Source of the DNA: Alcanivorax sp.
GTDB taxonomy: Bacteria; Pseudomonadota; Gammaproteobacteria; Pseudomonadales; Alcanivoracaceae
Reading direction: 5' to 3'
Assembly (NCBI RefSeq): GCF_002733835.1
Contig: NZ_NVWY01000036.1
Span: forward strand, 1-53,586
Length of the DNA stretch: 53,586 nt
The notes beneath the pieces are model-generated. The model searched no databases, was not told the origin of the DNA, and was given only the letters and a program-made list of their open reading frames with translations. This document shows, piece after piece, positions 16,763-26,569 of this stretch (position 1 is the stretch's first letter; each line of letters starts with the position of its first letter). The position numbers and the translations under genes are program-made.

Positions 16763-19327
16763 ATGCGTTTACCCTCCTGGATCCGATACCTGCTGTTACT
16801 CCTTATTGCCGGCGCCGGCGGGGGCCTGACGGCGCTCGCCGCCTGCTACCTCTATCTGGCTCCCCAGCTACCCCCGGCAAGCCAGATTCGCGAGGTGGAA
16901 TACCAGATCCCCCTGCGCATCTACAGTCGCGACATGAAGCTGATCGCAGAATACGGGGAGAAACGCCGTCAGCCAGTGACTTACGACGAACTGCCGGAAC
17001 CGCTGATCCAGGCGGTACTGGCGGCGGAAGACGAACGCTTCTTTCGCCACAACGGCGTAGACCTGAAAGGCCTGCTGCGCGCCTTTGTGGAATTGGCCCG
17101 TTACCGGGAAATCCGCTCCGGGGGCTCTACCATCACCATGCAGGTCGCCCGCAACTTCTTCCTGGACCGGGAGCAGCGCTTTCTGCGCAAATTCAACGAA
17201 ATCGTGCTCGCCATCCAGATCGAACGGGTCCTCAGCAAGGAAGAAATCCTTGAGCTTTATCTAAACAAGATTTACCTGGGGCACCGGGCCTACGGCGCCG
17301 AAGCGGCTTCCCAGGTTTATTACGGCAAGTCCGTGGGCGAACTCAGCCTGCCCCAATGGGCCATGATTGCCGGGCTACCGAAAGCCCCTTCAGCCTATAA
17401 CCCAATCACCAACCCCCAGCGCGCCCAGGTCCGACGCAACTGGATTCTGCATCGCATGGAAGAGACCGGCGCCCTCACCGCCGAGCAGCGCGAGCTGGCC
17501 CAGGCCGCCCCGGTCAGCGCCCGCTTCCATGCCGCCTCACCGGAAGTGGACGCCGCCTATCTGGGTGAAATGGCCCGCTTGCAGGCCATGGAATTGGTGG
17601 ACGCCAATATCTACACCGACGGCATCCGCATCATCACCACGGTAGACAGCAAGCGCCAGCAGGCTGCGGTCAATGCCCTGCGCAACGGCCTGCACAGTTA
17701 TGACGAGCGCCACGGCTACCGCGGCCCGCTGGCACAGCTGGACATCAGCGACGCCCCGGCCCTGCCCACCCCCTCCGACGCGGACAGCGAAAAGCCCCCG
17801 GAAGACAGCACCGACAAACCCGTCGCTGCCGAAGAGGCTGAGCTGGAAAAGACCATCACCGGCCTGGACCCGGATGTCGCCGCCTGGGCAGAACGCATCA
17901 AGGACCAGCGCCGCATCGGCCCCCTGCAGCCGGCTATCGTTACCGCCGTGGGCGACAAGGACGCGGAAATCCTGTTCCGGGACGGCAAGCGCAGCCCGCT
18001 CGCCTGGAATGATATTCGCTGGGCCCGTCCCCAGCTCAACAACAAATACGTGGGCAAGGAGCCCACCCGGGCTGCCGACGTCCTCAGCAAAGGGGACGTC
18101 ATCTACGTCCGCCCCGCCGGCAGTGGCGATGAGCGTCACTGGCGCCTGGCCCAGCTACCCAAGGCACAATCCGCCCTGATCTCGCTGGACCCATCCAGCG
18201 GCGCCATCGTGGCCCTGCAAGGGGGCTACAGCTTCTCTACCTCCAACTTCAACCGGGCCGTACAGAGCGAGCGCCAGGCCGGCTCCGTGTTCAAGCCGTT
18301 CATCTATACCTCAGCCATGGAAAACGGCTTCACCCCGGCCTCCATCATCAACGATGCCCCGGTGGTCTTTGACGACGACAAGCTGGAAACCGCCTGGCGC
18401 CCCACCGGTGCCAGCGGCAAGTTTTATGGCCCCACCCGCATGCGCGAAGCCCTGTACCGCTCGCTGAACCTGGTTTCCATCCGCATTCTTCGCCAGGTCG
18501 GCATCAGCCAGGCCATGGGCACCCTGAAGCGCTTCGGCCTGCCGGCAGACACCTTCCAGCGCGATCTGTCCCTGGCACTGGGCAGCGCCAGCGTGACCCC
18601 CATGGACATCGCCTCGGCCTACAGCATCTTCGCCAACGGCGGCTACCGGGTTACCCCCTGGAGTATCGTGCAAATCGAAAAGGACAACGGGGACGTGCTC
18701 TGGAAAGCGCCAGAGGTGGTTTTCTGCGAAAGCCCCTGCCGGCCGCCGCAAACCGATAACGCCCCCCAAGGCGGCATGACCGAAGTCGACACAGCCAATA
18801 GCGACAGCGATGACAGCACCACCCAGCCCCGCCAGCCACCGCCGGTCATGGCCCCGCGCGTAATCGACGCCCGCATTGCCTGGCTAATGAACTCCATACT
18901 GCAAGATGTGGTACGCCGTGGCACCGGCCACCAGGCCAACGGCCTGGGCCGCCGGGATCTGGCCGGCAAGACCGGGACCACCAACGATCAGGTGGACGCC
19001 TGGTTCTCCGGCTACTCGCCGGACCTGGTCGCCACTGTCTGGGTTGGCTTCGACAACCCCGCCTCTCTGGGCTGGGGTGAGTATGGCGGCAAGGCCGCCC
19101 TGCCCATCTGGATGGATTACATGGGGCCGGCACTGGAAGGCGTCCCTGACCGCCAACTGGAGCAACCTTCCGGCATCGCCACCGTGCGCATCGACCCGGA
19201 CAGCGGCCTGCTGGCCCGCCCGGAGAACCCGGACGCCATCCGCGAGTATTTCATCCAAAGCCAGGTGCCCGACATGGAGCCGGCACGAGGACCAGGCGGG
19301 CACAGTGCACCGGAGCAGATATTTTAA
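16763..19327 (+). CDS. mrcA: Class A penicillin-binding protein 1A
   Basis: This bifunctional enzyme polymerises and cross-links peptidoglycan outside the inner membrane. The 854 residues have an N-terminal membrane anchor (about 9-33), a GT51 glycosyltransferase domain (EDERFFRHNGVD with Glu89, and GGSTITMQVARNFFL), then an OB-like insert that is long and rich in Asp/Pro (about 320-480). The transpeptidase domain carries SVFK (Ser508/Lys511), SLN (567-569) and KTG (736-738). All catalytic motifs are intact. It is divergent from pilM, the same arrangement as ponA-pilM in Pseudomonas, and ends before a strong bidirectional terminator. Confidence 0.97.
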   Translation: MRLPSWIRYLLLLLIAGAGGGLTALAACYLYLAPQLPPASQIREVEYQIPLRIYSRDMKLIAEYGEKRRQPVTYDELPEPLIQAVLAAEDERFFRHNGVDLKGLLRAFVELARYREIRSGGSTITMQVARNFFLDREQRFLRKFNEIVLAIQIERVLSKEEILELYLNKIYLGHRAYGAEAASQVYYGKSVGELSLPQWAMIAGLPKAPSAYNPITNPQRAQVRRNWILHRMEETGALTAEQRELAQAAPVSARFHAASPEVDAAYLGEMARLQAMELVDANIYTDGIRIITTVDSKRQQAAVNALRNGLHSYDERHGYRGPLAQLDISDAPALPTPSDADSEKPPEDSTDKPVAAEEAELEKTITGLDPDVAAWAERIKDQRRIGPLQPAIVTAVGDKDAEILFRDGKRSPLAWNDIRWARPQLNNKYVGKEPTRAADVLSKGDVIYVRPAGSGDERHWRLAQLPKAQSALISLDPSSGAIVALQGGYSFSTSNFNRAVQSERQAGSVFKPFIYTSAMENGFTPASIINDAPVVFDDDKLETAWRPTGASGKFYGPTRMREALYRSLNLVSIRILRQVGISQAMGTLKRFGLPADTFQRDLSLALGSASVTPMDIASAYSIFANGGYRVTPWSIVQIEKDNGDVLWKAPEVVFCESPCRPPQTDNAPQGGMTEVDTANSDSDDSTTQPRQPPPVMAPRVIDARIAWLMNSILQDVVRRGTGHQANGLGRRDLAGKTGTTNDQVDAWFSGYSPDLVATVWVGFDNPASLGWGEYGGKAALPIWMDYMGPALEGVPDRQLEQPSGIATVRIDPDSGLLARPENPDAIREYFIQSQVPDMEPARGPGGHSAPEQIF

Positions 19328-19347
19328 AGAGATGCACCACGCAACAT

Positions 19348-19390
19348 GCATCACGCAACACGGAAAGGTGTGAAGCGTGTTGCATGATGC
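19348..19390. repeat. Low-complexity hairpin repeat (CACGCAACACG type)
   Basis: gcatcacgcaacacg (19348-19362) pairs with cgtgttgcatgatgc (19376-19390) with one mismatch and a 13-base loop. Related ACGCAACACG/AGCACGC units occur at 23369-23432 and, more weakly, near 52350-52380. It lies between the PBP1A stop and its terminator. Confidence 0.65.
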
Positions 19391-19394
19391 TTGC

Positions 19395-19434
19395 AGCCAT
19401 AAAAAAACCGCCGAGAGGCGGTTTTTTTATGGCT
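19395..19434. terminator. Bidirectional rho-independent terminator (PBP1A / maeB)
   Basis: Perfect 18-base arms agccataaaaaaaccgcc (19395-19412) and ggcggtttttttatggct (19417-19434) surround a GAGA tetraloop. The T-run is symmetrical, so it can end the PBP1A transcript from the left and the malic enzyme transcript from the right. Confidence 0.93.
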
Positions 19435-19445
19435 GGCGTTTCCTG

Positions 19446-20720
19446 CTACAACTCCGGAAAGATCTCGTCCAGCGAATTCAGCGGGTAGTGCGATGGATAC
19501 CCCTTACGGGCCACACCGCAATCTACCGCTGCCTTGGCCACAGCCGCAGACACCTTGCCCAGTAAACGCGGATCGTTCGGCTTGGGGATAATATAATCAG
19601 CACCAAACGTCAGCGGCTCGCCGCCGTAGGCATCCAGCACCTCCTGCGGAGGCGCGGTGCGTACCAGCTCGGCGATGGCATGCACTGCGGCGATCTTCAT
19701 CTCCTCGGTGATGGACGTGGAACGCACATCCAGCGCCCCACGGAACATGTACGGGAAACACAACACGTTGTTCACCTGATTGGGGAAATCCGAACGACCG
19801 GTCGCCACAATCGCATCCGAACGCGCCGCCTTGGCCACTTCCGGGCGAATTTCCGGGTCCGGGTTGGCCAGCGCGAAAATGATCGGCTTGGGCGCCATCT
19901 TCTTGACCATCTCCGGCGTGAGCATGTCAGGGCCAGAAACCCCGATAAACACATCGGCGTCTTCAACCGCATCATCCAGAGTGCGCTTGTCAGTATCGTT
20001 GGCCAGCGCCGCCTTGTACTGATTCAGGTCATCGCGACGGCTGTGGATTACGCCCTTGCGGTCCAGCACCAGGATATTTTCCTTGCGCGCGCCCATTTCG
20101 ATCAGCAGACGCACGGACGCCACGCCGGCGGCACCGGCACCCACGCAAACGACCTTGATATCTTCGATACGCTTGTTCTGGATTTCCAGCGCGTTAATCA
20201 GGCCGGCACCCACCACAATGGCCGTACCGTGCTGGTCATCATGAAACACCGGCACTTCACACTGCTCTTTGAGGATCCGCTCGATCTCGAAACATTCCGG
20301 CGCGCGGATATCTTCCAGATTGATGCCACCAAAGGTGCGATGAATGCGCATCACCGTATCGATAAACGCCTGGGAATCTTCCGCGTCTACCTCGATATCA
20401 AACACATCGATACCGGCAAACAACTTGAACAAAATCCCCTTGCCTTCCATCACCGGCTTGGAAGCCAGCGCGCCCAGATTGCCCAGGCCAAGAATCGCGG
20501 TGCCATCGCTGATGACTGCCACCAGGTTGCCCTTGGAGGTAAAGCGGTAAGCCAGTTCCGGCTCCCGGGCGATTTCACGCACCGGCTCCGCCACACCCGG
20601 GCTATACGCCAGGCTCAGGTCTCGACTGGTCGCCGCCGGCTTGGTCACCTCGACGCTGATTTTCCCTGGCCGCGGTTTGGCGTGGTATTCCAGGGCCGCC
20701 GCTTTTAAATCCTCGGACAT
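19446..20720 (-). CDS. maeB: Malic enzyme, short MaeB-like form
   Basis: This cytoplasmic enzyme decarboxylates malate to pyruvate with reduction of NAD(P). The 424 residues contain the N-terminal malic domain (AYSPGVAEP with the catalytic Tyr; [20 protein letters not shown] metal-binding region) and the NAD-binding domain ([13 protein letters not shown]). It lacks the phosphotransacetylase-like extension of E. coli MaeB, as in many pseudomonads. Coenzyme choice cannot be settled by eye, although MaeB relatives usually use NADP. It lies between the PBP1A gene (convergent) and rpmE (same strand, upstream). Confidence 0.93.
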   Translation of the reverse strand: MSEDLKAAALEYHAKPRPGKISVEVTKPAATSRDLSLAYSPGVAEPVREIAREPELAYRFTSKGNLVAVISDGTAILGLGNLGALASKPVMEGKGILFKLFAGIDVFDIEVDAEDSQAFIDTVMRIHRTFGGINLEDIRAPECFEIERILKEQCEVPVFHDDQHGTAIVVGAGLINALEIQNKRIEDIKVVCVGAGAAGVASVRLLIEMGARKENILVLDRKGVIHSRRDDLNQYKAALANDTDKRTLDDAVEDADVFIGVSGPDMLTPEMVKKMAPKPIIFALANPDPEIRPEVAKAARSDAIVATGRSDFPNQVNNVLCFPYMFRGALDVRSTSITEEMKIAAVHAIAELVRTAPPQEVLDAYGGEPLTFGADYIIPKPNDPRLLGKVSAAVAKAAVDCGVARKGYPSHYPLNSLDEIFPEL

Positions 20721-20773
20721 GCTGGTCTCCGCTTCCCTAGTTGGGATATACAGTGTGTACGCAAGTACTTAAC

Positions 20774-20803
20774 GTAAAAAGCACCCGGCAGGGTGCTTTT
20801 TAC
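20774..20803 (-). terminator. Rho-independent terminator of rpmE
   Basis: Arms gtaaaaagcaccc (20774-20786) and gggtgctttttac (20791-20803) are perfectly complementary over 13 bases with a GGCA/TGCC loop. On the minus strand the stem ends in a T5 run. It separates rpmE from maeB. Confidence 0.9.
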
Positions 20804-20827
20804 AATAGGCGCTGTGAAGACGCCGTA

Positions 20828-21046
20828 TCAGTCCTTCTTGCTGCGCATCATGCCAAAGCGCTGCTTGAACTTGTCGATCTGGCCGCCGCTGTCGGCCTGC
20901 TTCTGCTTGCCAGTGTAGAATGGGTGACAGGCAGAACAAACGTCCAGGTCCATGGCGCCACCCTTGGTGGAACGGGACTCGATAACGTTGCCACAGCTAC
21001 AGGAATAGGTCGCTGTCTGGTAATCGGGATGAATCTCTGGTTTCAT
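20828..21046 (-). CDS. rpmE: 50S ribosomal protein L31, zinc-binding form
   Basis: L31 bridges the ribosomal subunits. The 72-residue protein begins [10 protein letters not shown] at the ATG 21046 with a GGAGC site nine bases upstream; a longer frame upstream is not needed. It has the four zinc cysteines of the C+ form (Cys16, Cys18, Cys37, Cys40: CSC...CSAC), which distinguishes it from the zinc-free YkgM type. It is divergent from priA, as in Pseudomonas, and ends at its own terminator. Confidence 0.96.
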   Translation of the reverse strand: MKPEIHPDYQTATYSCSCGNVIESRSTKGGAMDLDVCSACHPFYTGKQKQADSGGQIDKFKQRFGMMRSKKD

Positions 21047-21123
21047 TGCTAAGCTCCATTTTGTGTCGCTACCGGCCTCTACGACAGGCACCACACGGCT
21101 TGCGCCTGGGAAAAAGAAGGCGA

Positions 21124-21151
21124 ATCATAACAGCTTGTCCCCATTCCGCAA
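21124..21151 (-). promoter_or_regulatory. Candidate promoter of rpmE
   Basis: On the minus strand TTGCGG (21146-21151) and TATGAT (21124-21129) are 16 bases apart. The -10 is a 5 of 6 match; the -35 is weak. The leader would be about 70 bases. Confidence 0.45.
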
Positions 21152-21183
21152 GCGCAAAGCCGCCGCTGGCTCCAGGAAATTCC

Positions 21184-23358
21184 GTGTCACCGAAAAACAC
21201 CCTGCAAATTGCCCTGCCCGTGCCCCTGCCCGGGTGTTTTGACTATGTTCTGCACGGCACCGTGGTACCCCCCCGGGGCAGCCGGGTCAAAGTCCCCTTC
21301 GGGCGGCGCACCCTGGTCGGCCTCGTACACGGCCACGCCCCCAGCGATTACCCGAAACTCAAGGCCGTGCAGGCGGTACTCGACGACGAACCGGTGATGC
21401 CCGACGAGCTCTACCAACTCTGCGAGCGCGCAGCCCGCTATTACCATCACCCGCTGGGCGAAGTACTCAATTACGCCCTGCCCACCCTGCTGCGCCAGGG
21501 CAATGAGGCCCAGGCCAGCCTGGAAAAACGCTGGCAGATCACCGAACGCGGGCAACACGTCAGCGACGACCAGGTCAGCCGCGCCCCCCGCCAGCGGGAC
21601 GCCCTGCACACCCTACGTGACCACCCGAAGGGGCTGAGCAGCGCCATGCTGGCGGCGCTGGAGGTAAGCCCACCCGCCTTGGCCAGCCTGCGCGACAAGG
21701 GCTGGGCCGAGCAAATCCAGGTAGACACCCGACCAGACGTAACCAAAGAGACCCTGGCCCAGGCCCCACTGGCAGCCAACGCCGAGCAACGCGCCGCCAT
21801 TCAGGCGATTCAGGACGCTGACAGCTTCACCCCTTTCCTGCTCGACGGCATCACCGGCAGCGGCAAAACCGAAGTCTATCTGCAAGTCATGGCACCACTG
21901 CTGGCCGCCGGCAAGCAAGTCATGGTGCTGGTGCCAGAAATCGGCCTGACCCCGCAAACCGTGCAACGCTTCAAGCAGCGCTTTGCCGTCCCGGTGGTCA
22001 CCCTGCATTCCGGGCTCACCGACCGGGAACGGCTGGACAACTGGCTGGCGGCCCGGGAGGGCCAGGCGCGCATCATCATTGGCACCCGCTCCGCCATCTT
22101 TACCCCCATGCTCAATCCCGCCCTGATCATCGTGGACGAAGCCCACGATAGCTCCCTGAAACAGCAGGACGGCTTTCGCTACCACGCCCGGGATCTGGCC
22201 ACCTGGCGCGCCCAGCAGCTGGGCATCCCGGTGGTTCTGGGCAGCGCCACCCCGGCCCTGGAAACCTTGCATCTGGCCCGGGAAGGCCGATTCCAGTGGC
22301 TCAGGCTGTCACAACGGGCCACCGATCAGAGCCGCCCGCCCATCGAAATCGTCGATGCCCGGCTGGCCGCTCCCGGCAACCCGCTACTGCCGCTGTCGCT
22401 GCAGGCGCTGAAACAATGCGTGGAGGCCGGCAATCAGGGACTGGTGTTCATCAACCGGCGCGGCTACGCGCCGATGATTCTCTGCCACGACTGCGGCTGG
22501 CAGGCGGAATGCAAACGCTGCGACAGCTTTCTCACCTGGCATCGCAGCGACCGCGCCCTGCGCTGTCATCACTGCGGTTACCAACAGCGCGTCCCCAGCC
22601 GCTGCCCGGACTGCGGCTCCAGCGCCATCCAGGAAGCCGGCAGCGGCACCGAAAAGCTCACCGAGCTACTGGAACAATCCCTCCCCGTGCCGGTAATCCG
22701 CATCGACCGGGATGCCACCCGCCGCAAAGGCGCCCTGGATGCGCACCTGGCGCAAATCCAGAAAGGCGAACCCGCCGTCATGGTCGGCACCCAGATGCTG
22801 GCCAAGGGGCACCACTTCCCCAAACTGACGCTGGTCGTGATTCTGGACATGGACGCAGGCTTTCTCAGCGCCGACTTCCGCGGCCCGGAGCAAGCCGCCC
22901 AGCTGTTATTGCAAGTGGCCGGGCGCAGCGGCCGCGAAGGCCAGGGCCGAGTCATCCTGCAAAGCCGCCACCCGGACCACCACCTGCTGCAACTGGCCGC
23001 CAGTGGCGACTACCCACAACTGGCCACTACTTTGCTGGAAGAGCGGCAAATGGCCGGCCTGCCGCCCCATGGCCACCTGGCCCTGTTCCGCTGCGAAGCC
23101 ATGGCCATGGGCACCGCCATGAACTTCCTGCAGCAGCTCAGCACCATTACCGTGCCGCCGGATGTCCATATTCTTGGCCCAATTCCCGCCCCCATGGAAA
23201 AACGCGCCGGCCGCTTCCGTACCCAGTTACTGCTGCAATGCGCCCAACGCGCGCCCCTGCACCAGGCCCTGAACCTGTTACTGGAGCAGGCCCGCAAGCT
23301 CCCCGAAGGCCGCCAGTGCCGCTGGCACCTGGATGTGGATCCGATCGACATGCTGTGA
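21184..23358 (+). CDS. priA: Primosomal replication restart helicase PriA
   Basis: PriA recognises stalled forks and reloads the replicative helicase. The GTG at 21184 is preferred: it has AGGA eight bases upstream and gives [15 protein letters not shown] at the usual PriA start (724 residues), whereas the frame extends further up towards rpmE without family similarity. Domains: the N-terminal DNA-binding region, helicase core with Walker [10 protein letters not shown] (Lys228) and DEAH (318-321), and a zinc-binding insert with paired cysteines ([15 protein letters not shown] and CHHCG...CPDCG, about 435-480). A C-terminal helicase lobe and PriA-specific domain follow. Confidence 0.95.
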   Translation: MSPKNTLQIALPVPLPGCFDYVLHGTVVPPRGSRVKVPFGRRTLVGLVHGHAPSDYPKLKAVQAVLDDEPVMPDELYQLCERAARYYHHPLGEVLNYALPTLLRQGNEAQASLEKRWQITERGQHVSDDQVSRAPRQRDALHTLRDHPKGLSSAMLAALEVSPPALASLRDKGWAEQIQVDTRPDVTKETLAQAPLAANAEQRAAIQAIQDADSFTPFLLDGITGSGKTEVYLQVMAPLLAAGKQVMVLVPEIGLTPQTVQRFKQRFAVPVVTLHSGLTDRERLDNWLAAREGQARIIIGTRSAIFTPMLNPALIIVDEAHDSSLKQQDGFRYHARDLATWRAQQLGIPVVLGSATPALETLHLAREGRFQWLRLSQRATDQSRPPIEIVDARLAAPGNPLLPLSLQALKQCVEAGNQGLVFINRRGYAPMILCHDCGWQAECKRCDSFLTWHRSDRALRCHHCGYQQRVPSRCPDCGSSAIQEAGSGTEKLTELLEQSLPVPVIRIDRDATRRKGALDAHLAQIQKGEPAVMVGTQMLAKGHHFPKLTLVVILDMDAGFLSADFRGPEQAAQLLLQVAGRSGREGQGRVILQSRHPDHHLLQLAASGDYPQLATTLLEERQMAGLPPHGHLALFRCEAMAMGTAMNFLQQLSTITVPPDVHILGPIPAPMEKRAGRFRTQLLLQCAQRAPLHQALNLLLEQARKLPEGRQCRWHLDVDPIDML

Positions 23359-23368
23359 CAACGCCACA

Positions 23369-23432
23369 CGCAGCACGCGGCATGCAACACGCCGGAGCCC
23401 CGCATGGTGCGTGTTGCGTGAAGCGTGCTGCG
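23369..23432. repeat. Intergenic hairpin repeat (CACGCAACACG type)
   Basis: Outer arms cgcagcacgc (23369-23378) and gcgtgctgcg (23423-23432) and inner arms gcaacac (23384-23390) and gtgttgc (23411-23417) are complementary. They give an interrupted stem between priA and argS. It is built of the same ACGCAACACG words as the repeat after the PBP1A gene. No T-run follows directly. Confidence 0.65.
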
Positions 23433-23456
23433 AATCCTCGCCTTTTCCCGTACAAT
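23428..23456 (+). promoter_or_regulatory. Candidate promoter of argS
   Basis: CTGCGA (23428-23433) and TACAAT (23451-23456) are spaced by 17 bases. The -10 is a 5 of 6 match, the -35 only 3 of 6. It lies about 38 bases before the predicted start point of argS translation. Confidence 0.4.
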
Positions 23457-23500
23457 CGCCGGCCAGTCAAACGGCCCAGAGCCCTCCACAAAAGAATGTC

Positions 23501-25255
23501 ATGAAAGAACGCCTGATATCCCTCATTGAAAGCGCCCTGGACACCCTGATCGACGACGGCACCCTGCCCGCCGACGCCAAGCGTCCGGTGCAAATCGACC
23601 GCACCAGGGACAAGAGCCACGGCGACTTTGCCACCAACATCGCGCTGATGCTGGCCAAACCCGCCGGCATGAAGCCCCGCGACCTGGCAGAAAAGCTGAT
23701 TGCCGCCCTGCCCAGCGACAGCGCCGTGGCCAAGGTGGACATTGCCGGGCCCGGTTTTATCAATTTCTTCCAGGCGGACGACTGGCTCACCGGCTTGCTG
23801 GAGTCCGCCCTGGCCGACGACTTTCTCGGCATTGGCCGGCCAGAGCAGCCCCAGACCGTGGTGGTGGACTACTCCTCCCCCAACCTGGCCAAGGAAATGC
23901 ACGTGGGCCACCTGCGCTCCACCATCATCGGCGACGCCGTGGTGCGCACCCTGGAGTTTCTCGGCCACACCGTGATCCGCCAGAACCACGTGGGCGACTG
24001 GGGCACCCAGTTCGGCATGCTGCTGGCGTATCTGGAAGAACAGAAAGCCGAAGAAGGCGAGCGCGAGCTAAGCCGCGAGCTGGCCAACCTGGAAACCTTT
24101 TACCGGGCCGCCAAACAACGCTTCGACGAATCCGACACCTTCGCCGACCGCGCCCGCGCCCTGGTGGTAAAACTGCAGTCCGGCGACGATTACTGCCTGA
24201 ACCTGTGGGCAGAATTCAACCAGGTATCCCTGAGCCACTGCCAGGCCATCTACGATCGCCTCGGCGTCAGCCTGACCCCATCGGACGTGCGCGGCGAAAG
24301 CGCCTACAACGATGACCTGGCCCAGGTCGTCGCTGACCTGGACAGCAAAGGCCTGCTCAGTGAAAGCCAGGGCGCCCAGTGCGTCTTCATGGACGCCTTC
24401 AAAAACAAGGAAGGCGAACCACTACCCGTTATTGTGCGCAAAGCCGACGGCGGTTATCTCTACGCCACCAGCGACCTGGCCGCCCTGCGTTACCGCGCCG
24501 GCACCCTGCAGGCCGATCGCATGCTGTACTTTGTGGACCAGCGCCAGGCACTGCATTTCCAGCAAATGTTTACCCTGGCAAAGCTGGCCGGGTTTGTCCC
24601 CGAACAGACCGAACTGGCACACATGGGCTTTGGCACCATGAACGGCCCGGATGGCCGCCCGTTCAAGACCCGCGACGGCGGCACCGTCAAACTCATCGAC
24701 TTGCTTGATGAAGCCGAAGAGCGCGCCTACGCGCTGGTGAAAGAAAAGAACCCGCAGCTGGACGAGGACGCACTACGCACCATCGCCCGCTCGGTGGGCA
24801 TCGGCGCAGTGAAATACGCTGACCTCTCGAAAAACCGCAGCAGCGACTACATCTTCAACTTCGAACAGATGCTCAGTTTTGAAGGCAACACCGCGCCTTA
24901 CCTGCTGTACGCCTACACCCGCGTGGCCAGCGTATTCCGCAAGGCCGAACTGGACATGGCCAGCGTGAGCGGTGACTTCCTGCTTAACGAAGCAGCAGAA
25001 CAGGCCCTCGCCGCACGGCTGGTGCAATTTGCGGAAGTCCTCCAGAGCGTGGCAGACAAGGGCCAGCCGCACCTGCTCAGCGCTTACCTGTACGATGTGG
25101 CCGGACTGTTTTCCAGCTTCTACGAGCACTGCCCGATTCTCAGCAGTGAAGACGAGGGCATCCGTAACAGCCGCCTGAAGCTGGCCGCCCTCACCGCCCG
25201 CACCCTCAAACACGGCATGGAACTGCTGGGCCTGAGCCCACTGGAGCGCATGTAA
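23501..25255 (+). CDS. argS: Arginyl-tRNA synthetase
   Basis: This class I synthetase charges tRNA-Arg. The ATG at 23501 gives 584 residues beginning [13 protein letters not shown], normal for the family; the frame is open further upstream but runs through the repeat. An Arg-specific N-terminal domain (1-110) precedes the HIGH-type motif HVGHL (134-138) following SSPNLAKEM. The C-terminal DALR anticodon-binding domain (about 460-584) ends with the conserved LGLSPLERM. It overlaps the following SPOR gene by one base (TAATG). Confidence 0.97.
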   Translation: MKERLISLIESALDTLIDDGTLPADAKRPVQIDRTRDKSHGDFATNIALMLAKPAGMKPRDLAEKLIAALPSDSAVAKVDIAGPGFINFFQADDWLTGLLESALADDFLGIGRPEQPQTVVVDYSSPNLAKEMHVGHLRSTIIGDAVVRTLEFLGHTVIRQNHVGDWGTQFGMLLAYLEEQKAEEGERELSRELANLETFYRAAKQRFDESDTFADRARALVVKLQSGDDYCLNLWAEFNQVSLSHCQAIYDRLGVSLTPSDVRGESAYNDDLAQVVADLDSKGLLSESQGAQCVFMDAFKNKEGEPLPVIVRKADGGYLYATSDLAALRYRAGTLQADRMLYFVDQRQALHFQQMFTLAKLAGFVPEQTELAHMGFGTMNGPDGRPFKTRDGGTVKLIDLLDEAEERAYALVKEKNPQLDEDALRTIARSVGIGAVKYADLSKNRSSDYIFNFEQMLSFEGNTAPYLLYAYTRVASVFRKAELDMASVSGDFLLNEAAEQALAARLVQFAEVLQSVADKGQPHLLSAYLYDVAGLFSSFYEHCPILSSEDEGIRNSRLKLAALTARTLKHGMELLGLSPLERM

Positions 25256-25890
25256 TGGCGAAGAACACCCGGCGCGGCGCCAGCCGCGGCCCCGCCCGCA
25301 AGAAGCAACCCCAGCGCCAGGTACCCGGCTGGGTCTGGCTGTTTACCGGCCTCATGGTCGGCCTGTTTGTGGCCTTCCTGTTCCATCTGGGCAAGACCCA
25401 GATGGCACAGGGTGACAGCAAACCGGTGGCCAGCAGCAACGACAAACCGGCTCAGGCCAAGCCCGAACCGAAACCGGAACCCAAGAACGAACCCGGAGAG
25501 GATTCACCCCAGTTCGATTTCTATGCAGTGCTGCCGAAGATGGAAGTGATCGTGCCGCAGAACGAAACCGACAACGGCACAGGCACCACCCGCAAACCGG
25601 ACACCAGCAAACCGGCCAATACCCGCAAGCCGGAAACCAACACCCGCAACAACGAAAAATACCTGTTGCAGGCAGGCAGTTTCCGTCGCAACGAAGATGC
25701 GGACCGCCGCCGGGCCGAACTGATCCTGAAAGGCTTCGAGGCCAGCATCCAGTCAGTCAATCTGGACAGCGGCGACAGCTGGCACCGGGTCATGATCGGC
25801 CCCTACAACAACCTCAACGCCATGCACCGCGCCCAGGACCAACTGGCCGGCAACGGCATCGAGACCCTGCCGATCAAGATGAAAAAATAA
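25255..25890 (+). CDS. ftsN: FtsN-like SPOR-domain cell division protein
   Basis: The 211-residue protein has a basic cytoplasmic start (RRGASRGPARKKQPQ), one membrane helix (about 23-45), a long low-complexity periplasmic linker rich in Lys, Pro, Glu, Asn and Thr, and a C-terminal SPOR domain (about 134-210, YLLQAGSFRRNEDADRRRA). The layout is that of FtsN, which binds denuded septal glycan and activates the divisome. Whether it is the true FtsN rests on this layout and on the argS-SPOR-hslVU order. Translation is coupled to argS (TAATG). Confidence 0.82.
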   Translation: MAKNTRRGASRGPARKKQPQRQVPGWVWLFTGLMVGLFVAFLFHLGKTQMAQGDSKPVASSNDKPAQAKPEPKPEPKNEPGEDSPQFDFYAVLPKMEVIVPQNETDNGTGTTRKPDTSKPANTRKPETNTRNNEKYLLQAGSFRRNEDADRRRAELILKGFEASIQSVNLDSGDSWHRVMIGPYNNLNAMHRAQDQLAGNGIETLPIKMKK

Positions 25891-25893
25891 AAC

Positions 25894-25950
25894 GCCTGAT
25901 GCATAACGCCCAATGCCGGACGTAACCCCGTCTGGCGTCGGGCATCAGGC
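25894..25950. repeat. Intergenic hairpin repeat (GCCTGATGC / GGCATCAGGC type)
   Basis: Outer arms gcctgat (25894-25900) and atcaggc (25944-25950) and inner arms gccggacg (25915-25922) and cgtctggc (25929-25936, one G-T pair) form an imperfect stem between the SPOR gene and hslV. The same words recur after hslU (27932-27976) and near 52488-52659. Confidence 0.65.
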
Positions 25951-26024
25951 ATCCTGCTTTTCCTCCTTGAAATCCCCCACCTGTGCCCACACTTCCTTTG
26001 CTACGCGTAAAAAGGAGAATTCCC

Positions 26025-26567
26025 GTGGAGCAGTATCGCGGTACAACCATTGTTTCTGTTCGCCGAGGTAACAACGTGGTCATCGGTGGCGATGGCCAGG
26101 TCAGCCTGGGCAACACTGTCATGAAGGGCAACGCCCGCAAGGTCCGTCGGCTTTTTCACGGCAAGGTGATTGCCGGTTTCGCCGGCGGCACCGCCGACGC
26201 CTTTACCCTGTTTGAACGTTTTGAAGCCCAGCTGGAAAAGCACCAGGGCCATTTGGTGCGCGCCGCCGTGGAGCTGGCCAAGGACTGGCGCACCGACCGC
26301 GCCCTGCGCCGTCTGGAAGCCCTGCTGGCGGTAGCCGACAAGGAAAGCTCGCTGATCATCACCGGCAACGGTGACGTGATTGAGCCGGAAAAAGATGGCC
26401 TGATTGCCATCGGCTCCGGCGGCCCCTTTGCCCAGTCCGCGGCCACCGCCCTGCTGGATAATACCGACCTGCCGGCCCGCGATATCGTCGCCAAGGCGCT
26501 CACCATTGCCGGCGACATCTGCATTTACACCAATCACAACCACACCTTCGAAGAGCTGGACGGTTAA
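26025..26567 (+). CDS. hslV: HslV, proteolytic subunit of the HslUV protease
   Basis: HslV is the threonine protease core of the ATP-dependent HslUV complex. The GTG at 26025 has AAGGAG seven bases upstream and gives 180 residues beginning [15 protein letters not shown]. Removal of a six-residue propeptide would expose Thr7 as the catalytic N-terminal threonine; many relatives carry only the initiator methionine here. Conserved [15 protein letters not shown] and [17 protein letters not shown] segments follow. It lies two bases before hslU. Confidence 0.95.
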   Translation: MEQYRGTTIVSVRRGNNVVIGGDGQVSLGNTVMKGNARKVRRLFHGKVIAGFAGGTADAFTLFERFEAQLEKHQGHLVRAAVELAKDWRTDRALRRLEALLAVADKESSLIITGNGDVIEPEKDGLIAIGSGGPFAQSAATALLDNTDLPARDIVAKALTIAGDICIYTNHNHTFEELDG

Positions 26568-26569
26568 CC

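Noticed and set aside
21046..21183. Upstream extension of priA to 21046
   Set aside because: It runs through the rpmE promoter and leader, and family members begin at the GTG at 21184, which has a ribosome-binding site.
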